Notes under the pieces: generated by a model | The model's database searches: none | What the model saw: only the letters and a program-made list of their open reading frames with translations | What the model was told of the DNA's origin: nothing | Position numbers and translations under genes: made by a program | NCBI GenBank assembly: GCA_949317995.1 | Contig: OX439041.1 | Location: 14,539,501-14,603,500 of the forward strand | Length of the DNA: 64,000 nucleotides | Reading direction: 5' to 3' | From: Acholoe squamosa | Taxonomy: Eukaryota; Annelida; Polychaeta; Phyllodocida; Polynoidae | In this document: positions 1 to 11,655 of the stretch, in pieces | Position numbering within the stretch: the first letter of the stretch is position 1 | Layout of the letters: each line of letters begins with the position of its first letter

Positions 1-529
1 CAATGTCTGGATATCTGAGATAGCTAGACAACTCAGTGTTTCATTTGATGATCAGGCTATAATTGTTTGAGTCAGTGTCCCATATTTCCAAGATTAGTCA
101 TGTTGTAGGTATTTGTGAGTATTGAATACTCGTGTGCTAGTCTAACAAAACGACATACCATATACTGGCATGAGTACCATGTTCTTGAATATAAGCCAAG
201 GAGTACTCCCGGTAATTATGCAAGACAAGTACTAATTCAATTATTTTAATTATAGAATTCTTTCATTTTTTTCTATTGATACCTCCAGCACTTATTCATA
301 ATGGGCACTTGTTCAAAGATGTGGCGCTTATCAAGGCCACTAAGGGATATGTGTGCCAAGCTGTCCAGAAGGACGCTGTCCAGAAGGACCCTTTAAGGGC
401 CACAGATGCATTAATGCATCATGTTCATTGGTCTTTATGGTCATTGAATGCAGCCCTGGCAAGTAAGTCACCAGGACTACATTCATTCATCATGCTGACC
501 AAATGAGGCTGATACACTCCCATAGGGTC

Positions 530-592
530 GGCATGATGCTCCAATGAAGTGCTGGTGAGAAGTCTCACCAGCACTTCATTGGTGCATCATGC
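530..592. repeat. Hairpin in dispersed repeat family (copy 1)
   Basis: An inverted repeat has arms of about 28 nt built on CAATGAAGTGCTGGTGAG, ending in GGCATGATG and CATCATGCC, with a very short loop. The same hairpin recurs at 9469-9531. Related half-hairpins occur at 1325-1365, 23820-23880 and 24225-24440. A neighbouring hairpin based on GCAGCCCTGGC/CCAGGACT lies at 447-486. The arms are well conserved within each copy. Confidence 0.75.
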
Positions 593-3500
593 CAACCGAG
601 GGGCACAATGCACTCCTGCATCAGTGGCCCTTAAAGGGTCAGTCAGCCAAGCATTAAGAATCATATCATATAAAGCCAACACAGCCACACGCACACACAA
701 TGTCCACTGAGACCTGTACACACCAATGGACGTGGGCGATAATGGAGGCATTCGAGCAAAATCAATAAATCCAACCAGCAGCGTACATACCGTGTTTACA
801 TTGTGCTTGTGCCTGGTAACAATGGGCCAGAATCAAATAGGAGTCTACTCTTTTATCTGCTTCTGTGTTATCTTCAATGAGATTATGGAACCAAATGGGG
901 TATCACATTGACAACTACATAATGGGCACTCATCTGATAACAGGAGGTATTCTTTTATTTCTGTCCATGGTTCTTGAGATGTTGCCAAATCTTCAGCTGA
1001 TGTGCGCTTATCTGACATTCCTTTATAATACCCTAATATCTTGTGCATAAGGTGAATCTATCATAACAAGACATGCAATATCCTAGTCTCAGCTGTGTCT
1101 TGTTCTTGGGTACTTTAATACTGTATGAAATCCTCGTCTATAACGCACACCCTTAAATCTTGTTGCTTCCATAAGGTGGACTAGGAGTCCATCCTCGCAT
1201 AGAAGCTGCGCAATGATACTCAACCTCTTAGAGCGCTAATGAAGTGCATTTTGCCCATTAGTCAAGATGCATGAATACATGCTATCATGCTGCCCTTACA
1301 GTCTTGATAACATGATGATGTGTGAATGAAGTGCTGGCAAGCAGAATCACTAGCACTTCATTGTGTCCCACAACGACAAACAATGATGAACTCGTGCATT
1401 GGCAAACCGTTAAGGTTCTGTCGAAGCTTTCACCATGCGAACAGGGCTTGGTACAGGCATGACAACGGCTCTTTTATCATGTCGTCCACAGAGTGCCCTA
1501 CTTTTCTTATATCATAACAGGCTCTGTTTAATTGGGTCACATGAGGGTGTACACTCTATCACACAGACTGGTCAGGGTCTTTATGGTGCAGGTAATATTA
1601 GGGCTGTAGTTTTATGGGAAGATATGTATTTATCAAATGATGACAAAATATTTGTTCTAATGGAGTATTTAATCGTTAGGCAGTAAGGATTTTCTTCCTG
1701 CCAAAACCTTATGTTTCCTTACTGACACATTATGATGAGCGTGTATCGTTTCAGGAGAATTATCAATATTAAAACCTATTTAAATAAAACTAACCCAAAT
1801 CCCCTCTCTTACCCTGACCATCTGAATAATGTCAATTGTTTGGCCAACATATCTTATCCATGTCAATATTTCAATGTTCCATGTAGTGAGGCACTGTATT
1901 GTCCAGTGCTTTAAGGTTCTACACTATATCATATAGATAGAGATGAATGCTCACCATGGCCGAAATTTACGGTCATTTCCACATTCTACTCACTATAAAA
2001 TTACTACTTATCAATGCCTGTAATTATATACTTGCAAAAAAGTTTACAAGAAAAAACGAATTTAGGCTGAAGTTGGGGTTTGTGCGGCATATTATTTCCA
2101 GTACTATGGCATATAGAAACATTTCAACTGTATAGCCTATCAGCTTTTGTAATCAACAATAATGAAGCCTATCCTATTACATCCATCCCCATATATCACA
2201 TTAATTCCACAAAGCAGATTTTTAGATGGCATCATGGGGATTTCTACCTATATAATTCAGACATTTGACCAAGTAATTTGGCTTCCAATATCAGTCTCTC
2301 TGTGACCGACATTGCAATGAGCAGCTCAATTGGCTACACCTTACTCACTATCTGCCTCTGACCTCAGACCAATACTAGTAATATTTGCCCATGGCTAGAC
2401 ACAGTCCTTATAGCCCTACCTCTCACTGCTGTAATTTGTTTTGCCTCCAAGCACCTCATATTGGGTCCATGCCCTTCTAGTGGTTGTCTAAGCATTTACC
2501 GAACAGATGTACATGTTAAGAAGAAATATTGAGAAATGCCCCGTTGGCCATTCTGCTCCGATAGATTGGGCACAGACCATTGAATAAACAATGATCAACC
2601 TTGATGGACCATATAGCAAAGATGATTTCACGCTAATCTAGTTTTTTATACCCAATACAGAGGAGGATGGATAAAGTGAAATATTTGTGTTAATTCTTCT
2701 GATAATTGCAAGTGCACATGTAGACACTGGTGTCTTACGTGTTAACCATTAAACTTCTGACATTTCCCACAATCGATCCCGAATCGAAGCATTATGTTTG
2801 ATTTTATTCAAATTTGCAGTAGGTGAGAGCATATTGGATACCTGTTACCGGAGTACACCTTTTTATCATATTCAAATGCTATTGGTCTAAGAGATCCAGA
2901 TGAATATCATGAATGATAAGAAGGCTAACTAAGCACCTATAGAAAAGCTTCTAAGGAAGACCTCTGAAGAATATTCTACAGAGTCACCCTTTCCCTTGCC
3001 TCATGTGTCTAATATTGCTCAACCATCTGTTTCCTCCACCCTCACCCCTACCTGCCAGGAAGGTCTTGCAAATATGGTAAGCTATAAAGGGCACTACTTA
3101 GGTAGACACTCACTTTAAAAATTCAGGCTCTGTTTCAGCCTTCAGTTTCCACTCACAACATTAGAGTAAAAAGTGTCTTGTTTAGAAATAGTCCCAATTA
3201 CATACATCTGGCTCTCTCTTTCCTGCTATTGTTTGGGAAGACACTTGACTCTACCTGCAAAGTGATCTACTCACTTCCTGACCACCTTTGTGCAATCTGA
3301 AAAATGTCAGGACTAAAGTGACTAATGCAGGTGAGGCACTTCTTAGACAAAACTACATATTCCCTTATGTGCAACACCCTGCTGGTCCCCCAAACTGCTT
3401 CTCACATTGAGTACAGAAGGCCATCAGTCATGTCCCCCTGACACCTGGTGGTACATCTCTAAGTTACAGGTGCCTGCAGTCACCTGGTCTCTCCACACCG

Positions 3501-3770
3501 AGACTATGAGGGGATGGAGCAGGTTGTGTTTGCAGAGTGTGCAGATGGGATGTGGGCTGGATGAGGTGTCTCTTCAGTCTTTATGTCATTATGTGTTACT
3601 GATTCTTGGTCTGTCGGCCTTTGTTGGTTTTGCCGTCTTTGTATCTCTCAGACTGAAGGAAACCGTTGAATGATTCAGCATCTCTAGATTACTGCCATTT
3701 TCCCTTTGTTGTTATCTTCCCCTTTCTCTTTTCATCTATGTCACTGTCTGCCCTGTCTGTTCTGTCTCGG

Positions 3771-3771
<1 letters not shown>

Positions 3772-3812
<41 letters not shown>
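3772..3812. repeat. (CT)n microsatellite
   Basis: An uninterrupted CT dinucleotide run of about 40 bp in a pyrimidine-rich stretch. The matching place in copy 2 (around 14400) has no such run, so it arose or was lost after duplication. Confidence 0.95.
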
Positions 3813-3816
<4 letters not shown>

Positions 3817-4389
3817 GGTGCCTATCTATGGCTCAATCTCTTTGTTCCAACTGCATTTCTATGTGTATGTCATTTGTCAACATCAACAATCAATTCTCTT
3901 CTTTATTTCCTCCCTCCTGTTATATCCTTTCCATTCCTTCTTCCACTTTGTTTTCCCTCTCCTGTCCTTCCTTTTAGATATCACTGCCCTTCCTTTCCAT
4001 TTAATTCCCTTTATCTTTCTCCTTTATCAATTATATCTCATCTCATCTCTATTCTCTTTTTTCTCTCTCCATGTATTAGCTACCTTACACAAGTGATACA
4101 ATTAATTTGATGTATTGCAGTTTGACTGTGCGTAATATCACCTCAGTTTAGATTTCATTTAGATAGCAGCTAGAGCACTTGTTTCCTATGGTTTCCTGTG
4201 GAAGGCAATCCTCCCTGCCGTTGATTGAGTAGGCCCAATGCAAATATGACCTACCAATCCTAGTCCCATCCATCGTGCCAGGTATTGACACTGTACTTTT
4301 TTAAACAGGGGCTGGAGTGGCTGTTCCAATACAGATGATGAATAGGGACTCATTGGGGCAGGTTGCCTCAAGTAATTGTCTATACCGTA

Positions 4390-4850
4390 TTGGTGTGGTT
4401 AAGGATCCAGGTCTCAAATAAACACCATGCAGTCTAGAATACCGTAGTAGCCCCTTTAAGCGTCGGGGTCTCAAATATACACAGTTCTTGAATAAGCACC
4501 AGGGGTATTGAAATTAATCTTACCCAATCAGCAATGGAGCATTGGGCCATGCTTGTCTATGCTTGGCCCAATATAAGCCGACATTGGCCCTATGTATCCT
4601 TGCTACCTGGTTAGGCACTGAAAACAGTGTTCAAATGAGCACCTGTCTCGTATAAATGCTGGGGGTACAGTGGGAGTGAAATTTTATGAACGCCTGGGCG
4701 CTTATATATATGGGCCATTACGGTAAGCGCAAAGGGTATAGGGGTATTGAATTCGATATCAAGCACTAAAATCAGTATTCAAATAAGTGCCATGTACTGA
4801 TAAGGCCGGGGGGTTCATAGAGCCGGTTCTTTTATGGTCCACTATGGTAC
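4390..4850. repeat. 'AAATAAGYRCC' dispersed repeat, copy 1
   Basis: This stretch is studded with variants of CAAATAAGCGCC/GGCGCTTATTTG-like motifs separated by short spacers, for example at 4415, 4465, 4485, 4630, 4690 and 4785. Related blocks lie at 14975-15400 (the duplicate) and, inverted, at 31065-31170 and 45840-46030. It has the character of an old interspersed repeat with internal motif repetition. I cannot assign it to a named family. Confidence 0.55.
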
Positions 4851-5007
4851 AACTGACTGTGGGAGGCAAGAGCTACCAAACATTTTCGAACATTTGAATA
4901 GGAATTTGGTAGATGTATTATCATCTTAAATATAGTGATGAAAAGACTGTTCATTCTGTTCAATCTGCTATTGTAAGGGCAGGAGGGAGACCTCTCTGAT
5001 GTAGAGT

Positions 5008-5085
5008 ATGACGTCACAAGAGACCAGATGCATCAGGTGCTGCATTGTTTGAGTATGGAAGGTGCTACAAAACATGTTTTTAATT
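5008..5085 (+). repeat. Diverged copy of the TGACGTCA-bearing dispersed repeat
   Basis: A short block containing TGACGTCAC followed by an AGATGCATC...GTGCTGCATTGTT-like string resembles 45310-45365 and 13115-13200. It is a decayed member of the dispersed family into which the gypsy element inserted. Confidence 0.45.
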
Positions 5086-5737
5086 GTAAATGTAAAGTGT
5101 ACAAAAGCCTTATATAATATAGGGTAACCCAATGTGACTATATAGTGCCAAAAATGAAAGGAAATTATATGACAACGGGGTCCAAGGATACATGTAAGCA
5201 CCATCTATTTGTAGACAGTCAGTGCAGTGCAGTTATAATTTACTGGGCTGCATCTGGTTTTCCGTGACGTTATAAAGATTTATGCATACAAGGTGTCCAG
5301 TTGCTTAACACCCACAGCAAACACAAACAAAATATCTGCACATCTGCTGAGAGGGAGGGGGAAGTAAATGGAAAATTGGTGGGGCATGAGTGCTGTCACA
5401 ACCGATGTAAATAATGTTTTGATTTAAAAGACCACCATCTATGCATGTAGATAGAACGTAGATTATGATTATCAGCCCACAATAAGCACACTGGTCATAA
5501 GCACTGAAATAACATTCTTTATTTTATGTGAATAACTTCTTCCCATAGAGATAGCATTGCAGGGCCGATCCGCACACCCCCAGTGGCGTAACGTGTGCCG
5601 ATCCACCACAGCGGCCGATCCGGTACCGTAGCCTCGTTCTGGGTGCATGTAAACATTCAAAATGGCGGACCGCCGCTCGTACGGGGCAATACGGTAACGG
5701 ATTTTGTTAATTTTCAGTTAATTAAAGACTCTAAAAA

Positions 5738-5905
5738 CATAAAATAAATATAGAACTAAACTCCCCTGGTGTCCTCGGTGGCCGATCCACCCCTCGGGGG
5801 GAGTCTCCCCCTCGGGCGTTACCCCTCGGGGGGAGACCCCCCCTCGTGGTGGATCGGCCACCTTGTACACCACGGTCGTTTAGTTCTATCTATTTATGTC
5901 ATGGC
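5738..5905. repeat. GC-rich foldback element
   Basis: Arms at 5738-5791 and 5848-5905 form a long hairpin. The inner 15 nt, GGTGGCCGATCCACC (5777-5791), pair perfectly with 5848-5862. An outer block TAGAACTAAAC also pairs with its complement. The ~56-nt loop consists of C/G runs around CCCTCGGGGGGAG repeats. Composition contrasts strongly with the A+T-rich surroundings. The stretch is absent from copy 2 and is therefore probably an insertion. Confidence 0.7.
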
Positions 5906-6310
5906 TGATACGAACGTCACTATAGATTAGTACTAAAACCACCGTATTCAATGGGGGGCATTGAATATAATGTGTCTGTATTCAATGGGTGTCCGCCATC
6001 TTGAATTTTGAACATATCTGAGCTGTTTTTCTTTATTAAAAGGTATAATAACCCCCTAGGCCATGACAAAATGCAAATGTCCATTCCAGGGAATAAATTT
6101 GCATCATATTCACCTGGTGAGGCCTTGGTGAATACGATGCAAATTTATTCCCTGGTCATGGACATTTGCTTATTACTCACTTGCGTCTGGATCCAGACTC
6201 AAGCAATATTGCCAAAAAAAATATGATTTGAGACTCAGCTGATCCTACGATCATATTCATTTTGGTGACATTGCATGAGTCTGGATCCAGACTCAAGTGG
6301 GTATGATTTT
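5893..6310. repeat. Foldback element with 'ATTGAATACGG' motifs
   Basis: The block resembles, in inverted orientation, the sequence at 31365-31710. Shared features are ATTTATGTCATGG, several TATTCAATGGG motifs and a CCGCCATCTTG-like string. An internal hairpin lies at 6063-6180, with arms containing GCAAATGTCC and AATAAATTTGCATC. Two copies of the palindrome GTCTGGATCCAGAC follow at about 6184 and 6277. No protein is encoded. It is absent from copy 2. Confidence 0.6.
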
Positions 6311-6528
6311 TTTTTCAGTGCGCGATTCATTACCTTTGCTGAATACCTAACCTACATCAGCAATTTACCAGACTTAGACATGCAGTGCATAATACTAAAG
6401 TGGACATCAGAGTTCAGCATAAGGGGAGATGTATAACACCCCCCGCCGCCGGGTACATCATTAGTATCCTCTGGCAATATACAACAGCAGCAAAGCCTAG
6501 GGGCCTGTACACGTGCCGAATACTAAGC

Positions 6529-6612
6529 TAATAGATCATGGATGTTGGAGCCGCGGCTCGGGTATATCCAGCATAGACTCCCCTAGGGCTCCAACATCCA
6601 TGAACTAATAGG
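6529..6612. repeat. Foldback hairpin
   Basis: Arms of about 22 nt containing CATGGATGTTGGAGCC and GGCTCCAACATCCATG flank a ~35-nt loop. It lies in the ~1-kb insert of copy 1 that copy 2 lacks. Confidence 0.7.
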
Positions 6613-6746
6613 TTTATACCACCATTTCCTCCATTTTGTATTAATTTCTTACCTGATATCCACAGAATATAGCCACGAGAAGGCATTTTGTAAGTGCAAG
6701 CGACACGGCCCGTATCCGCTCTGCGCGAAGCCATTGTTTTTGTTCC

Positions 6747-7207
6747 TTGCCGGGAGAGGTACCGCCGTGTTCACACTCACTTTACGTATGGAATCCAGCC
6801 ATGACATGTCTTCAAAATAAAACATACATATCCTTAGATAGTCTAGATGATCCCTCCATACGTATTATGTCCAATATATTCAAAATAAAGGAGAATCCAT
6901 TGATTTTCCCAACGTACGCGAGTCGCGGTCCGGCCATTCCCACCCGCCTCCTTGTCCGGCGAAAGTGTGTCAGTGGCCCGGATGTAGATATAGGTCAACT
7001 GCTCGTTGTACAAGAAAGACGCCGAAAATTTCGGACCCGTTTGGAAAATCAATGGATTCTTATTTATATCAAAGAAAATGGAGAAAATTAGCACGCATTC
7101 CTCGTCTATGGATCGAAAACTTCTTGGGATTTCAATATTATAACATAAAAAGGTTGGATTCCATACGAAAAGTGAGTGTGAACATGCGGTACCTCTCCGG
7201 CCAAGGT
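6747..7207. repeat. Foldback/MITE-like element with nested inverted repeats
   Basis: Terminal arms of about 45-50 nt share GGAGAGGTACCGC, GTTCACACTCACTTT and CGTATGGAATCCA in opposite orientations at the two ends. A second inverted pair lies inside, with GAATCCATTGATTTTCC near 6891-6908 against GGAAAATCAATGGATTC near 7038-7056. The total is about 460 bp. The short frames across it are products of the arms and show no protein family. It is absent from copy 2, supporting mobility. I did not find a convincing target duplication. Confidence 0.7.
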
Positions 7208-7239
7208 CTTATTTATATTCGCATTTGATTTCATCACCG

Positions 7240-7320
7240 TTCAGTGTAGCGCAATGGCTAAGGCCTTCGCCTACCACCACTGCGGCCGGGGTTCAATTCT
7301 CATACAAGTTGGCACGATTT
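7240..7320 (+). repeat. tRNA-derived SINE-like head
   Basis: A Pol III box A-like TAGCGCAATGG (7247-7257) and box B-like GGTTCAATTCT (7290-7300) lie about 43 nt apart, with tRNA-like intervening sequence. The flanks do not form a clean acceptor stem, so a functional tRNA is unlikely. A tRNA-derived SINE head or tRNA pseudogene fits better. The sequence downstream to about 7500 may be the SINE body. Confidence 0.5.
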
Positions 7321-7621
7321 TTCACTATGGAAAATGGCTAGATTAACTTTGTATAGCTGCCATAATTTCCAAAAATATTCTAAGTCCAACTTGACCCCGA
7401 AAAAGTATATACCAAAAATTCTAAAAACGCACATGGGTGGTATATGCAGAATATACCACGTATATATCGGATATAAAACCACCGGAAGTTCCGAAATCGT
7501 GGTATAACTAGGTCTAAGGCCTAGTGTGCAAAGCCTAAGGCTGCCCAGGGAGATGTATATACAGACTGGGATATTGATATGATGCACAGACACACAGTAT
7601 GGGCACTGTCTGGGAACCTGT

Positions 7622-7643
7622 TACGGTAATTCGAATTACCGTA
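7622..7643. repeat. Perfect 22-bp palindrome
   Basis: The 22 bases are fully self-complementary around position 7632/7633, with a half-site of TACGGTAATTC. Related GGTAATTC strings recur at about 8016 and 8039. The role is unknown. Confidence 0.7.
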
Positions 7644-8470
7644 GCAAAATGCACTGGACCATGACCTTGACACCAAATTGAAAAAAAACCTAATTTAGGG
7701 TATTTTGAAATAGTTTTTGGAGAACCCATCATATACACAGATACATTGGGGTAAAGCTAGCTATTGGCAGAAAAAGCTAGGTGAAAAACGCTATAACTTC
7801 TGTGACATCGGCTTCGGAAGATTCGTTTTTGTATTACAGTAATTGATTTTGCACTTAACACAAAAATTATGATAATTTAAATGCTGGTATGACGTTAAAT
7901 CAAATGTATATCATCTCCGTTTTCCTTAATTCTATAGCTTTAAATAAAATGTCTCACTTTGAAATTCCTTGTTCCTGTTCACCTGAACCATCAAAATGCA
8001 CATTTATTATGGTAATTCCTCTTCTCAGTAAAGTATCACGGTAATTCAACATAATTATCTGCTGCCAGGAAATAAGCCGTAAGCATTTATTGGAGCATAT
8101 ATACCAAGCTAAGGCTCACTAGTAGTGTATGTAGTACTCACCAGGGGGATCCAACATTCCCACCTGGACTCCATGTTCCTTGTTCACTCCTCCTCTGCAT
8201 GCCTTTGTGCAGAGGCAGTAAAGAGGTGTATGATGGGAGAGTGGGTATGGTTGGAGAGTGCACTCTCTAAACACCATACTGTTTGGTGTCTGCACCAACA
8301 AAGAGCTTTGGGAGTGGAAAAGAATTTTAAATCTTTTGTCATTTTGTATTCGGAATATCTGATATAGATCTTTGCTTTCCTATTAATCTTTTTGTCTGAA
8401 ACCAACAACGCCACATGGACATATGTTTGTGTGATACTTGCAGGTGTTTTATTAGGGATCAAAAGCCTGA

Positions 8471-8576
8471 GGAAGGCATTTCCTAAGATCACCTGTGATC
8501 GTCCATTCTAATTTTGAGTGTTTTAAATCATATACACTGGCTGTCTTCAGTCATACCATGTTGAGAAATGCCTTCC
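8471..8576. mobile_element. MITE family M1, short copy
   Basis: The ends GGAAGGCATTTC and GAAATGCCTTCC are perfect inverses about 106 bp apart. The interior shares TTTAAATCATA and AGTCATACCATGTTGAG-like strings with the other copies at 17793, 28109, 46479 and 61126. It has no coding capacity. Confidence 0.65.
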
Positions 8577-9468
8577 TGATCTGCCCCAACCTGTGCTAAA
8601 ATTACTTTAAGGATGATTTGATGCCTTGGAGCCTTATGCTATAATGCTCAAACTATTTCAAACCATCAGACTTTGTAGATTTTGCACAATACATTACTGC
8701 AAGGCTGGCTCATAACCCAGTGTCAGTGCACCCATGCATAATGGCAAAACTATAAGCTTTTGGGACCGCATTAAACATGTTTGATATGACATGAAAGCAG
8801 AATGTCAACTCAAAAGTTCAGATATGATAAACCAAAGAAAAAATGTATAAAAAATTCATTGAACATATATAGATTGATATGAAAGCCTTTCGGTAGATAG
8901 GTGACTTTTCTCTGTCTCTCAGTTAGAATCAGTATTCAATGTCTGGATATCTGAGATGGCTAGAAAACTCAGTGTTTCATTTTTTGATCAGGCTATAACT
9001 GTTTGATTCAGTGTCCCATATTTCCAAGATTAGTCATGTTGTAGGTATTTGTGACTATTGAATACTCATGTGCTAGTTTAACAAAATGACATACCATATA
9101 CTGGCATGAGCACCATGTTCTTCTTGAATATAAGCCAAGGAGTACTCCCGGTAATTATGCAAGACAAGTACTAATTCAATTATTTTAATTATAGAATATC
9201 TTTCAACTTTTCTATTGATACCTCCAGCACTTATTCATAACGGGCACTTGTTCAAAGATGTGGCGCTTATCAGGGCCACTAAGGGATATGTGCGCCAAGC
9301 TGTCCAGAAGGACGCTGTCCAAAAGGACCCTTTAAGGGCCGCTGATGCATTAATGCATCATGTTCATTGGTCTTTATGGTCATTGAATGCAGCCCTGGCA
9401 AGTAAGTCACCAGGACTACATTCATTCATCATGCTGACCGAATGAGGCTGATACACTCCCATAGGGTC

Positions 9469-9532
9469 GGCATGATGCTCCAATGAAGTGCTGGTGAGCA
9501 GTCTCACCAGCACTTCATTGGTGCATCATGCC
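9469..9532. repeat. Hairpin in dispersed repeat family (copy 2)
   Basis: This is the counterpart in copy 2 of the hairpin at 530-592. It has the same arms, CAATGAAGTGCTGGTGAG and its complement, bounded by GGCATGATG and CATCATGCC. The few loop changes leave the stem pairing intact. Confidence 0.75.
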
Positions 9533-9637
9533 GACCATGGGGCACAATGCACTCCTGCATCAGTGGCCCTTAAAGGGTCAGTCATTAAGAATCATATCAT
9601 GATATAAAGCTAACACAGCCACACACACACAATGTCC

Positions 9638-11655
9638 ACTGAGACCTGTACATACCAATGGACGTGGGTGATAATGGAGGCATTCGAGCAAAATCAATAC
9701 GGCCAACCAGCAGCATACATACCGTGTTTACATTGAGCTTGTGCCTGGTAACAAAGGGCCAGAATCAAACATGAGAGTCAACTCTTCTATCTGCTTCTGT
9801 GTTATCTTCAATTAGATTATGGAACTAAATTGGATATCACATTGTCGACGAGCTAATTCTTTTATTTCTGTCCATGCTTCTTGTCATGTTGCCAAATCTG
9901 CAGCTGATGTACGCTTATTGGACATTTCTCAATAATACCCTAATACCTTGTGCATGTATCTAACATAACAAGACATGCAACATCATATAATTCTCAGCTG
10001 GGTCTTGTTCTTGTGCACTTTAAAACTCTATGAAATCATGGTTTATAAGGCGCACCTATAAATCTTGCTGTCTCCATAAGGCGGACTAGGAGTCCATCCT
10101 AGCATAGAAGTTGCACAATGATACTCAACCTCCGCATTATATCCATTGGTCAAGATGTATCAAAACACAATTTTTTCCATCATGCCACCCTTACATTTTT
10201 CATATCATCACGAAGTGTTGGCAAGCATTTGCATCAGAACTTCATTGGTGTATGTCCAACAATGCAAAGCAATGCAGTTTTGCATCGGCAGACTGTAAAT
10301 GGAGTGTCTCAGCAATTACAATATGAACAGGGCTTACGGCAGGCATGACAACGGCCCATTAATCATGTCGTCCCACAGAGCACCTTACTTGTCTTACATC
10401 ATAACGTGCTCTGTTTGATTGGGTCACATTAGGCTGAATGCCACAGACTGGTCTGAAGGGCCTTACAGTGCAGGTAATATTGGGGCTGTAGTTTCAAGTG
10501 AATTTTATAATAGCTATTGTGTCTCTATTTGTCACAAATGATGTACACAATTTATGGTGGCATCAATCACTACTCTAGTTTTGGTTTCAACTCCTTATAG
10601 GTAATGATTCCTGTAGGTATGGCTTATGTAACCTCATAAATTAGACTGAGACCTGTACACACCAATGGACGTGAGCGATAATGGAGGCATTCAAACAAAA
10701 TCAATACAGCCAACCAGCAGCATACATACCGTGTTTACATTGAGCTTGTGCCTGGTAACAAAGGGCCAGAATCAAACATGAGAGTCAACTTTTCTATCTG
10801 CTTCTGTGTTATCTTCAATTAGATTATGGAACTAAATTGGATATCACATTGTCGACTAGCTAATTCATTTATTTCTGTCCATGCTTCTTGTCATGTTGCC
10901 AAATCTGCAGCTGATGTGCGCTTATTGGACATTTCTCAATAATACCCTAATACCTTGTGCATAAGATGTATCTAACATAACAAGACATGCAACATCATAT
11001 AAGCCTCAGCTGGGTCTTGTTCTTGTGCACTTTAAAACTCTATGAAATCCTGGTTTCTAAGGCGCACCTATAAATCTTGCTGCTTCCATAAGGCGGACTA
11101 GGAGTCCATCCTAGCATAGAAGTTGCACAATGATACTCAACCTCCGCATTATATCCATTGGTCAAGATGTAGCAAAACACAATTTTTTTCCATCATGCCA
11201 CCCCTACCTTTTTTATACATCACGAAGTGTTGGCAAGCATTTGCATCAGAACTTCATTGGTGTATGTCCAACAATGCAAAGCAATGCAGTTTTGCATCGG
11301 CAGACTATAAAGGGTGTGTCTCAGCAATTACAATATGAACAGGGCTTACTGCAGGCATGACAATGGCCCATTAATCATGTCGCCCCACAGAGCACCTTAC
11401 TTGTCTTACATCATAACGTGCTCTGTTTGATTGGGTCACATTAGGCTGAATGCCACAGACTGGTCTGAAGGGCCTTACAGTGCAGGTAATATTGGGGCTG
11501 TAGTTTCAAGTGAATTTTATAATAGCTATTGTGTCTCTATTTGTCACAAATGATGTACACAATTTATGGTGGCATCAATCACTACTGTAGTTTTGGGTTC
11601 AACTCCTTATAGGTAATGATTCCTGTAGGTATGGCTTGTGTAACCTCATAAATTA
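9638..11655. repeat. Nested ~1007-bp tandem duplication
   Basis: Two head-to-tail units of about 1007-1011 bp lie at 9638-10644 and 10645-11655. Both start with a GAGACCTGTACA-like motif (9641 and 10648) and end with the same CCTCATAAATTA-like motif (10632 and 11644). They differ at only a few percent of positions. Copy 1 of the larger duplication has this segment once (from about 706), so this tandem step came after the 8.9-kb duplication and is younger. Confidence 0.85.

Larger units (their letters stand above)
1..8935. repeat. Tandem segmental duplication, copy 1 (~8.9-kb unit)
   Basis: From base 1 the sequence matches, with scattered substitutions and indels, the sequence starting at 8936. 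The match is clear through about 4850 (against about 15440) and recurs in blocks at 5270-5480 (against 17000-17230), 6320-6500 (against 17255-17440) and 7510-7600 (against 17430-17540). Blocks present here but absent from copy 2 include the foldback cluster at 5480-6310 and the insert at about 6500-7510. No coding region is supported: the short frames are unconserved between copies and interrupted. The left edge may lie outside the window. Confidence 0.8.

Noticed and set aside
7240..7320. Functional tRNA gene
   Set aside because: A and B boxes are present, but no matching acceptor stem or clean anticodon arm could be drawn.
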